A stretch of DNA of 64,000 nt from contig OY804579.1 of NCBI GenBank assembly GCA_963680875.1, forward strand, positions 52,652,036 through 52,716,035, given 5' to 3'. The notes beneath the pieces are model-generated. The model ran no database searches. It had not been told where the DNA came from and saw nothing but the letters and a program-made list of their open reading frames with translations. Position numbers and translations under genes: made by a program. Source of the DNA: Bathymodiolus brooksi. Taxonomy: Eukaryota > Mollusca > Bivalvia > Mytilida > Modiolidae. Shown here one piece after another: positions 34,808 through 47,135 of the stretch. Each line of letters begins with the position of its first letter. Positions within the stretch are counted from its first letter, which is position 1.

Positions 34808-35062
34808 TATGGTGTTTACCGCCACTTTCAACAATATTTTAGCTATATCGTGGCGGTCAGTTTTATTGGTGGAGGAAACCAGTGTATCCGGTGAAAACCA
34901 CTGACCTGCCATAAGTCGCTGACAAACTTTATCACATAATGTTGTATCGAGGTAATCTCGCCATGAGCGGGATTCGAACTCACAACGTTAGTGGTGATAG
35001 GCACTGATTGAATGGGTAATTGTAAATGCAACTACCATACGATCACCATTATGACGGCCCCC
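34808..35062 (-). mobile_element. SINE-A copy, near full length, nested in repeat D
   Basis: The minus strand runs from a gggggccgtcat-type start, through A-box-like tggtagttg and B-box gagttcgaatcccg, to ggcggtaaacacc. Confidence 0.88.
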
Positions 35063-35227
35063 CTCTCTACACATTTGACTATTAGAGTACCTTTTGACGG
35101 CTATTCCATAGACGCGTCGTGCGCACTTAAGTAGATATATCTACATTTTTATTTTTATTAAAAAAGTGAAGTATTTAGAAAATACTAAAACTGTATTTAG
35201 TAGTGTATTTACACCCAATTACAAACC

Positions 35228-35515
35228 GGGGCCCGGGTGGCTCAATGAGTTAGGTAGTTGGGTTACCAAATAACTCATACAAGCCTATCACCAATACGGC
35301 GTGGTTTCTGGCCCGGCTTTGTAAATTGCAAAAAAAGGTGCAATCGTCTCGCAGCCGTAAGTGATAAAGTTTACCAGTTGCTTGCCCATGGTCGGTGGTT
35401 CTCTCCGGGTACTCCGGCTTCCTCCACCATTAAAACTGGTCGCCATGATATAGCTGAAATATTGCTGAAAGTGGCTCTAAACACAATAAATCAAATCAAA
35501 CAAATTACAAACCTG
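35228..35515 (+). mobile_element. SINE-A-type element with a different tRNA-like head
   Basis: The 3' half is standard SINE-A body (gtgataaagtttaccagttg, gggtactccggcttcctcca, atatagctgaaatattgctg). The 5' half is unlike other copies: gcccgggtggctcaatgagt then taggtagttgggttacc, which itself looks like a tRNA A-box region. The tail is caaatcaaac-type. A second subfamily sharing body and tail is the simplest reading. Confidence 0.7.
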
Positions 35516-35639
35516 TACAAGTTGAAGCTTTCCAAATATATCCATTAGCCAATAAACTGGAAGTAGTAATTAATAAAGAACAGAAAAAGAGTCATTCACG
35601 TACGAAATTTCTTCCAAATAAACGTTAGAGAAAACCGAA

Positions 35640-36110
35640 GGAACAATCAAGAATATATAATACAGAGACACTGGCAACATTGAGTAGGTTCTCCAAGAGA
35701 AAGTTTGCAAGACTGCTTTGGGTCCCGGGGACAGGTTGAGACTTCTCTCAAAATTGAGGATTTGAGGTCCAATAAAACCACTGGTAAACTTTCATATGCA
35801 ATGATGGCCTTCATGGTTACAATGTAAATGTGAGCGATGATCAACAACCAAAATTCAGAAGTCTAAGTGAATGTTACATAATAAATTTTCTAAATAAGCT
35901 AAAAAATAGTTGAAAATACCAATGAAAAAATCAAAATAAAACGTCTATGGCTAAGGATATGAGGCCCTTCGGAGATTCAAAGGTCCCTTCTTGACTCTCC
36001 GGACCTCGGACCGATGTGCCGGCTGAATCCTCCTCTGATATGAGCTGACATTGTGCACACAAGACACTGGACGAAGACAAACAAAACACAGAAAACTAAA
36101 AAGATGAACA
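35640..36110 (+). repeat. Repeat F copy adjoining a repeat C fragment
   Basis: The segments aataaaacgtctatggctaa, cttcttgactctcc and gatgtgccggctgaatcctc match the minus strand at 50600-50725. The aagtttgcaagactgctttg region matches minus-strand 50780-50840. The last 60 bp (gacgaagacaaacaaaacac) resemble minus-strand repeat C. Confidence 0.6.
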
Positions 36111-36344
36111 AACGTTCTAAAAAGATCAACTAAGTATAGCTACATCATTTATTTAATCAATCATAACAGAGCAATTGCATGTACATGTTCCGCTTATATT
36201 ACTTGAAAATATTATCATGTTTCCCCGTCACACCTTTTATCTTTAAGGAAGATCAAGCAACCAAAAGAGAATAATACAGATATATTCCCGTCACTTTTTA
36301 TTGAAGTGCCTGTACCAATCAAGGAAAGTATATGTGTTTCGGAT

Positions 36345-36435
36345 TTTGTCTATCTGTTTCTACGACTTCTCGACTGGATTTTGGGACTGTTTCGACAGTG
36401 TGGTATTCATTTTCATTTCATTTTTATTCTTCCTT
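36345..36435 (+). repeat. Repeat G fragment
   Basis: ctcgactggattttgggact and gacagtgtggtattc match the copies at 14345 and 17165. Confidence 0.5.
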
Positions 36436-38347
36436 CTGTAAGTAGAATTATCAGATTTCCTGAACAAGAATAAATATAACATCGGATTAAATAATGAAAA
36501 CATGGTCTGCCTAAAATGTTTCAGCAGAAGAGATGTTCGAATATATAGTCCATACGACGACAAATACAGAACACTAACACAAAATAAAATAAAGCAAAAC
36601 GCGGATAATTGAATTATCTTTTTTATTCATTGATTGTTGTTTAGTGAACAGCAATTTAGAATATTTATTACGAGAACAATTCTTCAAACACGAATCATGT
36701 AGGCAAACACGTGGTACTTGAAGGGGCCTACAAGCGGATGTCTTGTTTGCAAAAAAAGGGTACAATATAGCTATGGTCGGAACTAGTTTTCAAAAAGTGA
36801 ATGGTGTAGGTAAAAAACGTGGTACTATGGGGCTATACACGGGGTTTTTTTTTTCCAAAAAAGGGGACATGGTAGATAAGGGCGGAGGCTTTTGCCTTGC
36901 AAAGGGCCAACAACAATCACTCCAAACCGTCTGCTCCGCATTGAGGACTCCTGCAAGGTGTCTCTAACGTGTATTGAGTGTGACATTCTCCTATCACGAG
37001 GCACTCATTATCGCTCCTTCTTTTTGTGTGATAAATACTTGATGTGTCCCATGCAACTAACAGATGCCCTCATCGGAGCAGTTGTACCCTAACGTGGAGA
37101 CATCATGTCCTATTTCTATACGCCATGTGTTAATGGTATAAGTTAATATCACCAGATTAGTAAGAAAGGATATGGATGTAAATACAATAAATGAACATGA
37201 GAGACTATCCAACATTACACAGGGTAGCGTTCTAGTAGCATGGAGATAAATAGTGAGACATTTTCTGTAAAAAAAAATTGTCTCTTCGATTTTTTTATAT
37301 TAACGATTCTCTTTTAATTTTATAATCAAAATTCCAATCACTAAAACGAGAAAAAGAATGAAGGTATCGATTCGCAACGCATATATAATGTATAAATAAC
37401 TGTGATAACTTGACCTTATGCTAATATTAAAACAGATGTTGCCATTTGAATGGAATTATTATTCATTTTGTAATCGATGGGCAAGGTTTTCATTGCAAAA
37501 ATCGAAAACAGAAGTATATCAAATACCAGAGGCGATAAAATCAATGTGAAAACAAAGAAAAATCTGGAAATATTTGCACCATTTAATGTCTGGTGAGCTT
37601 TTTGAACATCTACTGTTACAAATGATTTTTTAATTAGTTAACTTTCAACACGTGAATCCAGAAGGTGAATTCAACGCAAAACGTTACTCACATTGACAGA
37701 AATCGGTTGTCTGTGTGTGGTACTAGGCAATGATAGTGAATATCAGATTTTTGCTTACTATGTAGACATCAAAATTTCAAAAGAGAAGTTAAAACTGTGA
37801 CGTCAATGAAAAAACAATAATCTATGATCGACTGGTTGCCATGTACCGAATTGCATCTTTTCTTTTCTGAGATACTGTGCTTTAAATCAAGAGAACATTC
37901 ATTCCAATCGATTATCAATATAATTAATATTATCTATGTTTGTTGTATCTTTTTTTTTTAATTTGTTTACCTATACACTAACATCTAATTCCGTTTTGGG
38001 AGACATGGTCATGTAACCTTTCATTCATCTTTGATCCTCTAATCATATGCAACACAGCTTAATATATATTGACCAATCGGACAACAGATCTTGGTGTGTA
38101 CTCGGTTTTCATTCCAAAAGATTTAGCAGGCTCATTGCTGATTGGTCGGTTAAAAATATGAACCCTGACACGGTACTGCATTCAAGATGTCGTTACATGC
38201 TAGTGTACCGCCAAAGAAATAAAATACCCTCCACCCCCCAAAAAAGAAACAATAAACATCTAATTTTAATCAGACGGATTTATAATAAGCTTCAACAAAT
38301 TAGGTCTTGGTAGAAAGTCGGTTAAGATTAGTTGTAATCTCCATCAA
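36436..38347. other. Gene-free stretch with a repeat E fragment
   Basis: About 37155-37220 matches minus-strand repeat E (tagtaagaaaggatatggat, gagactatccaacattacac). Between 36740 and 36925 a loose block with caaaaaaggg-like motifs recurs three times. No gene is recognised. Confidence 0.5.
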
Positions 38348-38495
38348 TATTTCGAACCCCGTTCATGGCGAGGTGTACTCGAAACAATATTATGTGATAA
38401 AGTTTGTCAGTGACTCCGGGTACTCCGATTTCTTTCACTAATAAAACTGACCGCCATGATCTAACTGAAATAATGTTGAAACCATCCATTAACAT
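38348..38495 (+). mobile_element. SINE-A copy, truncated at both ends
   Basis: It runs from cgaaccccgttcatggcgag through actccgggtactccg to ctaactgaaataatgttgaa and stops at the hairpin element. Confidence 0.8.
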
Positions 38496-38503
38496 ATATC
38501 TAA

Positions 38504-38660
38504 GAAATAAATCATGGAAGCCAGAATGTGTTGGGGGTTTTAGCATGGATTGGCGAATATTAGTATTTTATCCCGAGCCAGAAGCGAGGGATAAAATTTA
38601 CTAATATCCGCCAATCCATGTTAAAACTCAAAACACATTCTGGCTTCCATTATTTATTTC
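38504..38660. mobile_element. Foldback hairpin element
   Basis: The left arm (gaaataaatcatggaagcca, then gaatgtgtt, catggattggcg, ttttatccc) pairs with the right arm (gggataaaa, cgccaatccatg, aacacattctggcttccat, tatttatttc). Arms are about 70 bp around a roughly 12-bp loop. The same layout recurs at 58926-59092. Confidence 0.85.
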
Positions 38661-39387
38661 GATTCTGATATGTCTAAGAGTACACATACGGTAGTATACT
38701 TTGATTGGAAGACGGTAATTTATATTTACGCTTGCGGAAAATGTCGCACACAATTTATGTAACTAAAATAATACTTCGCCCTCTATCGGCATTATTCGCG
38801 TTACAAGTTATGCTGCCAATGGAAAAGTAGGTCACATTCACCGGCGCATGTGCTAATGAGATTATACCGAATGGATAACTCGCTCGTTTGTTAACAAAGC
38901 GAAAAAAGGAGGTTATGTTAGAAACATTTTTTATATCATCAATGTTCTAACTATCATGTGCGCTAATACTCTATAAACCGCCCATAGCAAAACCCAACTT
39001 CAAATAAATACAACATTTTTCAAAATATGTCAATCTTGTACCGATATTATTACGTTTTCGAAGACGAACACAGAGTATCATTGCCAGATACGATTTCCCA
39101 GGCGATTCACGATCTGGAAATAAAACTAACATAATCGGCAAACATCGGGTGAATCCGCTTCTATAAGATGGAGGGACGGAAATGGCCGAGTTGTAACGAG
39201 TGAAAACTATACAATAGCATAAATACAAAGTAAAACAACAAAAGTTCCGACAACGTGAATTCCGTAGAAACAGGAAGTGTGTGTGCCCCAGAATGGAAAA
39301 CGCGAACATTCTTGACGAGAAAATCATAATGGTTTCCATAATAAACATATACATGGACCTAAAATTGATTGACATAAAATCCCTATC
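38661..39387. other. Intergenic stretch with an unrecognised minus-strand ORF
   Basis: About 38763-38815 matches the 88-bp insertion at 10308. The minus strand at 39375-38971 has a 134-codon ORF with two hydrophobic stretches (CCFTLYLCYCIVF and CLPIMLVLF). I recognise no family and the rest of the stretch gives no splice context, so it is not called as a gene. Confidence 0.3.
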
Positions 39388-39525
39388 AATGACATGGTGA
39401 GGTGACTTGATACAACATTATGTGATAAAGTTTGTAGTTTTCTCCGGCTACTCTGGTTTCATCAACCAATAAAACAGGCCATCACTGAAATATCGCTGAA
39501 AGTGACGTTAAATACCATAATCCCC
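39388..39525 (+). mobile_element. SINE-A copy, 5'-truncated
   Basis: It contains ggtgacttgatacaacatta, tctccggctactctgg and gctgaaagtgacgttaaata in family order. Confidence 0.75.
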
Positions 39526-40202
39526 CGTTCTATCAATGAAATAAAATTTAAAAAGATTAATTAGTATGAACAAATGGAAATCTAGTCCTGCTAAGATATT
39601 CAACATGGATATTGAGATTTCAAACCGAAATATTTTGCCTGAATTAACACAAAAATCTTACAAAACCGTTATCGAATATCGGTATCGACATAAGAGAAAT
39701 AAACATGTTTGATCGCAAAATAAGTTTGAATGCAATATGGCAGTGGAATTTAATCTCCAGTATTGTCTGTATACAAGTAATTAAATTTGGTGTGGTCTAA
39801 AGCTATCTTTGATCTGTTTACTTATTGTCTTTCAAGTTCAAACAGATTAGGTTTCGGTAATTTTTAGTGACAATATGTTCGCACTGATCACGAACTGATA
39901 CAAGTGTCTACATGCAAGGTTAAAACTCATTACACCTTACTATAGTTTCAAACACTACATTTATATAATATATATATAACATTTGAATAGTTTTTTCAAA
40001 GCATTTTCAGAGATCTACAAAAAATATATTAATATTTTACCTATATACCGGATAATCTTTTTAAAATGCAGGATAAGACAAAATTACCGAATGGGAAAGC
40101 AATAGAATGAGATAAAATCAGCACCATGTACGTTACAGGGTGGAGCCGTGGCGTGGAATGTTGGGGTGGAGTATGGAGCGACATGTTGAAGTACATTTTT
40201 GG
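39526..40202. other. Gene-free stretch
   Basis: AT-rich; nothing recognised. Confidence 0.4.
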
Positions 40203-40430
40203 CTTATGGTTTATGGTTTATGGTGTTATATCGTGGCGGTCAGTTTTATTGGTGGATGAAACCGGAGTATCCGCAGAAAACCACCGACCTGTCGCAAGTC
40301 ACTGACAAACTTTATCACATAATGTTTATCGAGTACACCTCACCTGAGCGGGGTTAGTGATGATAGGCACTGATTGCATGGGTTGCTATAAATCCAACAA
40401 CTATACGATCACGACCATGACGGCCCCCAG
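40203..40430 (-). mobile_element. SINE-A copy with a small deletion
   Basis: It reads tatcgtggcggtcagtttta to catgacggcccccag on the plus strand, the family in reverse. About 35 bp near the 3' end and the B-box region are missing. Confidence 0.82.
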
Positions 40431-40766
40431 AGTGATATTATAGAAATGAATGTAATCGTTTCCTTGGGAAATAAAGGTGTTCCTAATGTTAGAATCATGA
40501 TAATATAATAAATATGTTTTGGTTACAATTACACAGTTCTGTGACATAGGATAACAATTCTGCTCAGATTTAGTTACACATTATCTCTGCCTTTAACATC
40601 AAAAGGTCAAAATATAGTGTTTTACTGATAACACTGTCAAAATATATAAAACTAAAATACAAAAAAATGTCTGAGCATACAAGTTGTGGTTTGACATGCA
40701 ACCTTTTAATGAGAATATAATCAGCAAAGTTCAGATCATATAATTGGATGTGAGTAACACCCATAT

Positions 40767-40895
40767 CATACGCCACTTTCAGCAATATTTCAGCTATATC
40801 GGGGCGATCAGTTTATTGGTGGAGGAAACTGGAGTACCCAGAAAAAACCACCGACCTGCCTGCCAAACTTTATCATATAATGTTGTATCGAAAAA
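40767..40895 (-). mobile_element. SINE-A copy, truncated
   Basis: cgccactttcagcaatattt, tcagtttattggtggaggaa and aatgttgtatcga are present; the head is absent. Confidence 0.78.
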
Positions 40896-40941
40896 GCATG
40901 TCCTGTTAAATAACGTCCAACAGACAAATTATCACTATATA

Positions 40942-42105
40942 CACGGTGTATGATCAAATCAATTCTTTTCGGTAAATATCGGCGTTATTCGATTACTTTC
41001 GGTTATTACAACGACTCCTTCCAGTAAAAACAATGTAAGTTTGATTAACACCGGACCTTCTTTTCGTCATTAACCACTGAAATGTAAGTATTTATCACTC
41101 AATTGATAGATCACGGAACTCTTTAATAATGTGTTTATTTCGGAAAATCAGTTTTACGCACTCTAATGAAAGTGTAATGCAGCATTAAACGAAACAAAGT
41201 GACAAGATCGTGTGAAACAGGCCAACCGGCGATAGAAATACACAAATTTGAAGTAGAAAGAGAATTCCTTTACTGAAGACACTTTTCCGTTCGAAATGTC
41301 TGGTCATTATTGATACTTTGTAACTGCGATATTACATGTGATGACATTTTTTTCAACGAAAATCGTAGTTTTAGTTGCAATATTGAATAACGCCTCCTTC
41401 AAGTGAATGGCACGTATTCCTTTCTTTCGTGACAAATACAGTAATACATGTATAAATCGGAGTTGGTGAATTTGCGTTCAATAAAGTGAGAAATCACACG
41501 CAATTTGACCAGCTACGAAAGATTCTCCAAAAATGATCTTTTTCGTTTTTTATTGGGCTATCTGCAAAAAAAAAGAACATTTTATTGAATATTTATTACC
41601 AGTTCTTTGATTAGAAAGGAATCGGTGCCAAAATGTTTGATCATTTTCGATGAGCCAAAAGGAGGCGTTGACAATTTTGTCTTTAAAAAGTGATTTTAAG
41701 GCCTATTTTACCTATAAAACATTGAACATACACATATCGTAGATGAAACATGTAATTGTATTGAAAGAATAACACACTTAAACGTAACCCAATCAGTTAC
41801 ATTTGGCTTTTTTTTCACATATTTGCTCCAACAACAAAGACACTCTTCAAATTTTTCATGATTTTAAAGAAAACTATAGGATTACTATGGAATTCAGTGA
41901 CAAAGTTGATTCAATTAAGTATTCTACTGTTCGTAAAAGATAGTATTGGGAGGATTTTACCTATGTTCTTGGTTTTTTTCCATCTTTTTTGGTCGAACAT
42001 CGTTTCAGATGTGCCATAATTTCAAAAAGGAGTCGTTGTAATAATAGAAAGTAATCGAATAACGCCGATATTTACCGAAAGGAATTGATTTGATCCTACA
42101 CCGTG
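40942..42105. mobile_element. Non-autonomous DNA transposon with 79-bp terminal inverted repeats
   Basis: Positions 40942-41020 and 42027-42105 are inverted repeats matching at 75 of 79 bases; the outer end is cacggtgta. Inside, the motif aacg(a/c)ctcctt occurs at both inner TIR edges and again near 41388 (+) and 41662 (-), giving four subterminal copies. The remaining 1 kb has no meaningful ORF. It ends 374 bp before the transposase pseudogene at 42479, which is not enclosed by these repeats. No clean target-site duplication is visible, so the superfamily is uncertain; the CAC ends could suggest a CACTA-type element. Confidence 0.88.
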
Positions 42106-42478
42106 GTGTAATTGTTTCCGGACCTTTTACCGCCATGAAAGTGTCCGTTGACAGAATAACCAATGAATAATGTAATAACACAATTTAATGGGAGGTGCAT
42201 CATTTTATTTTACATATACATGTAAATATTAATTATAATGACCGTTGTGAATATACCAGAAACACTGATCGCTGGACGGCAAGTACTCAATCAATCAATT
42301 AATAAATTAAAATGAATATCCATCAAATCAGATGAACATTAAGTTACTGACAGAAAATTCAGTAATGTTTTACTATAACAGCAAACCAAAATATCACTCC
42401 AAAACTCCACACCAAGACTCCATGCTGTTAAGTAAAAATCTGACGAATGCAGAATGCCAATGTTCCTTTCGGTAACAA

Positions 42479-44741
42479 ATGACAAAGGTGAACCCAAATC
42501 ATTCAAACAAATTAAAAGAAAAACAAGCTCGGACAACACAAATTCCAACAAAGTCAGGACGTGAGACACCCGGTAAGTATTTTATGTCCCATCAATGGCA
42601 GCCAATGTTAGGTCTAAGATTTTTCTGAAACCAACTACTAGTAAGTACTCTTTTTGGTTTACATTGCAAACATATTTGCAAATCAGTCGGGCACATATTT
42701 TTTATGATCCGAATAGATGAACCAAATTACGGTAATTTCTGAACAGATAACTATATATATCAGTAATGCAGTATACAACCAAACATGCGAATCACCCCTT
42801 CTTTGCTGAGAACATTATGACTCCGTCATAGAAATACAAGTAGTACCAAGAGGAAACAACACTCCAAATGACTCAGAAGAAAATGTAAGAGAGAGCATTG
42901 TAACTTCTGAAAAGCAAACATCAAGAAAACAACAATACATTACGATTACGCCAAGAAAACAAGCAAAATATGTTTCACCACCAAAAAGGATTGTTACAAG
43001 AAAGCGTAAAGCTAATCCTGATAAGTGGCAGAAGAATGTAAGAAAGAGACTGAGACAAGCCGGAAGTGAGTATACTGATACCAAGGGAAAGATTGTTGAA
43101 GCCAGAGAAATGAAAGACGTTGACTGTAATAAATGTAGATTTGAATGCTCGTTGAATGTATAAGATGAAGACAATAGGAGAAGAATATTTCAAGAATACT
43201 GGGGGTTAAAGTCATATGATAGACAAAGATACTTTATATGTTCTCATGTTCTTCAAGGGGAGAGTAATGCAAAAGGAGGTGAAAAAAGAACGAGAGAGGT
43301 GACAAGAAGATACAAATTTGCTGTGGATGGAAAGTCTGTCCGTGTTTGTAAGAAGTTTTTTATTGCAACCCTTGGTATTGGCATTAAAACTGTGGACTAT
43401 GCTTTGAAGAGGAAACAGGCTACTGACAGTCCTATCAAGGATAAGAGAGGTACAGGAACTTATCATAATAAAACACCTGAAGTAGATATCGAACGTATTC
43501 ACGCTCATATTGACTCTTTCCCAGCAATGGAGTCACATTATGCCAGAAAAGATTCCAACCGAAAATTCCTGAGCAACAGCTTAAATATATGTAAAATGTA
43601 TGACTTGTATGTGAAGGAATGTCAACTAAAAGGAAAACGAGCAGTTAAGCACCATAAATACAGAGACATATTCTGTAATGAATACAATCTTTTGTTTCAT
43701 GTTCCCAAAGAGGACCAGTGTATTAATTGCAATGACTATAACACGAAAAAGGAAGCCGGAACATTGGACTCTAAAGATGAAAAGAATCATCAGGACCATA
43801 TGGAGCGTAAACAAAGAGGACGTCAAGAGAAACAGAAAGACAAAGAGGATGCACAGAAATATAATCATATCCATACAGCTACATTTGATCTTGAAGCAGT
43901 ACTACCAACACCATGTTCGTTAGTAAGTCAGGCCTACTATAAAGGGACGTGTTTCCTTTGGAATGAGACTGAGGGCCAACGAGGATCTTGTGAGATAGCA
44001 AAATGCCTTCATCTGTATTTGAACTCATTAAATCCTTGCACTGAGCAGGTGACTTTGTTTTCAGATAGCTGTATTGGTCAGAACAGGAACAAGTTTGTTG
44101 CCTCAGCACTGCTTCATGCTGTTTTTACGAGCACTTACCTAAAGGTGGTAAATCATAAATTTTTAGAACCTGGACATATACGCAGATGGAATGCGATTCC
44201 ATACATTTCGCCATGGAATATGCGAAAAGGAAAACTAATATATATGTTCCGAGTCAGTGGGATACCATTGCGTCTGTGGCAAGAAGAGGCAACGCTTATA
44301 CAGTCATCTCTGTTAGACATCCAGATATTGTTGACTTCAAGAAAGTCCATAAGGACCATTACCGCAATGTGACATGTGACATAAAGAATAATAAAATTAT
44401 ATGGAACAAAGTAAAACATATTCAGCTGAGAAAAGAGAAGCCAGGAAGTATGTTTGTTAAATATGACTTTTCACAAGAATTCATGGAAATTGAATGTACA
44501 CCAAAAACAAGAGGAAAACCAAAAAAAATAAAAACATTTAACGAACTCCCCCAGAAGTATTAACAGAAGACTGGCAATATATATTGCCAAAAAAGAAGAC
44601 CTTCTATCACTATGCAAATCAAATGTTATACCCAGTGATTACTGGTCATTTTATGAGAACATCCAAGTAGAATGTACTAAAAGAGACTGTTTACCAGAGT
44701 CTGATGTAAACGAAGATGATAAAGACTCAGATCTTGACTAA
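42479..44741 (+). pseudogene. Broken DDE-like transposase gene, copy 1
   Basis: A first exon (42479-42572, MTKVNPNHSNK start, donor gtaagt) joins in phase to a second exon from 42811 (acceptor ctttgctgag). Motifs in order: basic RKRKANPDKWQKNVRKRLRQ; a Cys cluster CNKCRFEC; HIDSFPAMESHY; LLFHVPKEDQCINCNDY; TFDLEAVLPTPCS; FSDSCIGQNRNK; then MECDSIH. The two Asp motifs and the final acidic motif fit an RNase H-like catalytic core found in many uncharacterised invertebrate proteins; I cannot name the superfamily. Disabling lesions: in-frame TAA at 43161, a 2-base insertion near 44180, and single-base losses near 44548 and 44592. About 16 residues after TFDLEAVL are missing relative to copy 2. 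The end (ESDVNEDDKDSDLD) is homologous to the tail of copy 2. Confidence 0.8.
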
Positions 44742-45489
44742 AGTGTAGATTGGAAATAATGTGTAAATGCATACTTTGAATGTTATATGATTGAACATAT
44801 GTTACAATTTGCATGATGAAATACAAGTATTATTCTAGTTTGAGTTCGTATTTTTGACAGTGACTTCTATTAAAAAGGGTTATCTTAAGATAAGTTCAGA
44901 TATATGTCCATGCCAGAATATGTTATCGTCACATAACACCTTATGGCACAAACAAAATGGATTCCAATATTAAAAACATCTGGTTATTCCAGAAGGTGCT
45001 ATAACTTATATTGCCTTATATAGAAAACTGATGCTTCGAGGATATTGTATTTAATATACATTTAACAGTACATATCGTGAAGACCGAAACTGCCAAAAAA
45101 TCTTGAATATTCTACTTTCTGCTGAATTACAGAGTACATTAAGAACAAAAACCTTGATATTCAAAAATAATGAAAAACACAGATAACACCTGCTGGCATT
45201 AATGCCTCGATTTATGCAAACAATGCGACTGTAGAGACACACGTAGACATCTGAGTTAGTGACATGATTGGGGAAGGCTAGACTAAGCGCCACTAACAAA
45301 ATGAAATTTGACTTTGGAAAGTTTATCTGCCTTGACATAAGTGTAGATACTAAACAGATCTATAAATGTCACTGGCTTTTTAAAAATTTAATTTCGAGTT
45401 CACTTAGATACTTCCGGGCTAAGGTAGTTAAGTCGTTACTGAAACTAAGATGTTGAAGTAATAAACATCATCCAGGTATGAAACTGTGA
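44742..45489. other. Gene-free stretch
   Basis: AT-rich; no terminal inverted repeat partner for copy 1 was found here. A short ccttatggc motif near 44940 resembles the subterminal motif of the 47136-49944 element. Confidence 0.4.
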
Positions 45490-45735
45490 CAACAAGAGTA
45501 ACACGACGGGTGCCACTAGTGGAGTAGGAACTGCTTATCTGTCTGGGGCACCTGCGTTCACACCATTCCCGTTATTTAGTTGGGTTCGTGTTGCCCAATC
45601 TTTAGTCTTCTGTGCAGTGCTTGTGACGACCACTATTTATATTTTGTCAATTCCTTTTCGTCATTGAATTGCCTATCCTTCTTCTCATTCTCAGTATCCC
45701 TTTGGTAACTTCGAACTTTTCTTCTAAAGATTTCT
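45490..45735 (+). repeat. Repeat C copy
   Basis: gacgggtgccactagtggag, tcgtgttgcccaatctttag and tatccctttggtaacttcga follow the family order. Confidence 0.75.
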
Positions 45736-46134
45736 TATTCCTTTCTTAAAAAATCACTTTTGATCAATTTTGCCTAATATTAAAATATTACATCGACTAG
45801 TATAATACTTAGACGCAAGGATTACAAAATCAGATGTAAGATGACGATTAAAGATGAATAGCTTTATAACATTTTATTAGGATCCATATCGGATGCAAGT
45901 CGTCTCTTGTGGAGTGATTTATGTGTCCAGTACATTAAAGACTTACTTCCTCATCTTCGTCTTTATTGTCAATTGATTGGAGAACAGACTTGTTAATTGC
46001 TATCCTTAGAGAGGGTAATATATAATGTTATAGGACTACCAGGTGTGTCATTTGTCCTTAATTTATTTATCAGATCTGAAAGAGATTAAAATGCTAAAGA
46101 TAAAGGACAGCACATAATATTGATACTTTTGATT

Positions 46135-46490
46135 GATTGTTGTTTAACGCAAATTCATCAATTCTTCAGCTATATCATGTTATATAACAACTTAATTCTT
46201 AATGAGATGAGATCCGCTTTGTTCTAGACCAACACGCTGAGTTGGATTTTTATAGTACTAGCTTACTGAAACAACAGTCCGCTGATAGACATGTCGCCCA
46301 ACTCGGACACATTACATTCTAATTCCGAGCCAACCAGTCTTTGCTCTTACTCCTTAATGCTGCGTGCTTAGCGAAGAAGCAACAAATATCAATTTTATAG
46401 TCTTTGGTTTGACCCGACCGGCGCTCGAACCCACGATCTACAGCACTCGAGGCGAGCACGCTAACCATTACATCACCGATTCAGTTAATA
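46135..46490 (-). mobile_element. SINE-B, near full length
   Basis: On the minus strand the head reads ggtgatgtaatggttagcgt, then gctcgcctcgag (A-box region), then gtgggttcgagcgccgg (B-box). The head is followed by a body shared with 3771-4015 and 52745-53055 and a caatca-type end. This is a second tRNA-derived SINE family, distinct from SINE-A. Confidence 0.82.
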
Positions 46491-46644
46491 TTGATACTAA
46501 TACACGAAGAAACATTTAGTATAATAAAATGTTAGAGTAACAGTCTCACAACTAAAACTTACAACACTCGTAGTCATGGAAATAGACCCCTGGATCTACC
46601 AATCTTATACTGGAATTCATTCAAATACCTACTGTGTATTGAGG

Positions 46645-46905
46645 GCCGTCGTGATCGTGATCGTATGGTAGTTGGATTTACAACTACCTATGCAATCGGT
46701 GCCTATCACCACTGATGTTGTGAGTTCGAACCCCGCTCAGGACGAAGTGTACTCGATACAACATTATGTGATAAAGTTTGTCAGTGACTTGCGGCAGGTC
46801 GGTGGTTTACTCATGGGACTCCGGTTTCCTCCACTAATAAAACTGACTGCCACGATATAACTGAAATATTGTTGAAAGTGGCGTTAAACACCATAAAACT
46901 AAACC
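46645..46905 (+). mobile_element. SINE-A, full length
   Basis: The best-preserved copy. It begins ggccgtcgtgatcgtgatcg, with tggtagttggatttac (A-box-like) and gagttcgaaccccg (B-box). It ends ggcgttaaacaccataaaac. The 62-codon ORF across it is a by-product. Confidence 0.9.
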
Positions 46906-47135
46906 CCTGTTTATTGGTTGTGCTTGAATGATAATGGTTCATCATTCCAGAATCTAGAATTTGTTCTCATTATCAGGAAATTTTGAATAGCATGCTGTTT
47001 TTGTCCTTACACGGAATTGTGAGAAACGAGAGACACGATTTTATTATTTCACAAAATGGTTTCTTTCCCTTCGAATAGTATATTTAATTTCAAACATTTG
47101 CTAAAAATATAGACAATTTACTAGTACAATTAGTA

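Larger units (their letters stand above)
34588..35160 (+). repeat. Repeat D copy with a 22-bp array and a nested SINE-A
   Basis: It starts with tttttggctatcctattt. Next come the 22-bp array, then atttggctttctaat, then a minus-strand SINE-A (34808-35062). It resumes with gactattagagtacc, acgcgtcgtgcgcac and atatctacatttttatt. The order shows the SINE entered after this D copy was in place. Confidence 0.78.

Noticed and set aside
38971..39375. 134-codon minus-strand ORF with hydrophobic stretches as a membrane protein gene
   Set aside because: No recognisable family, no splice context and ordinary length for this AT-rich sequence. A protein search would be decisive.
42815..43508. Minus-strand ORFs opposite the transposase pseudogene
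   Set aside because: They are shadows of the plus-strand coding sequence, whose motifs are clear.
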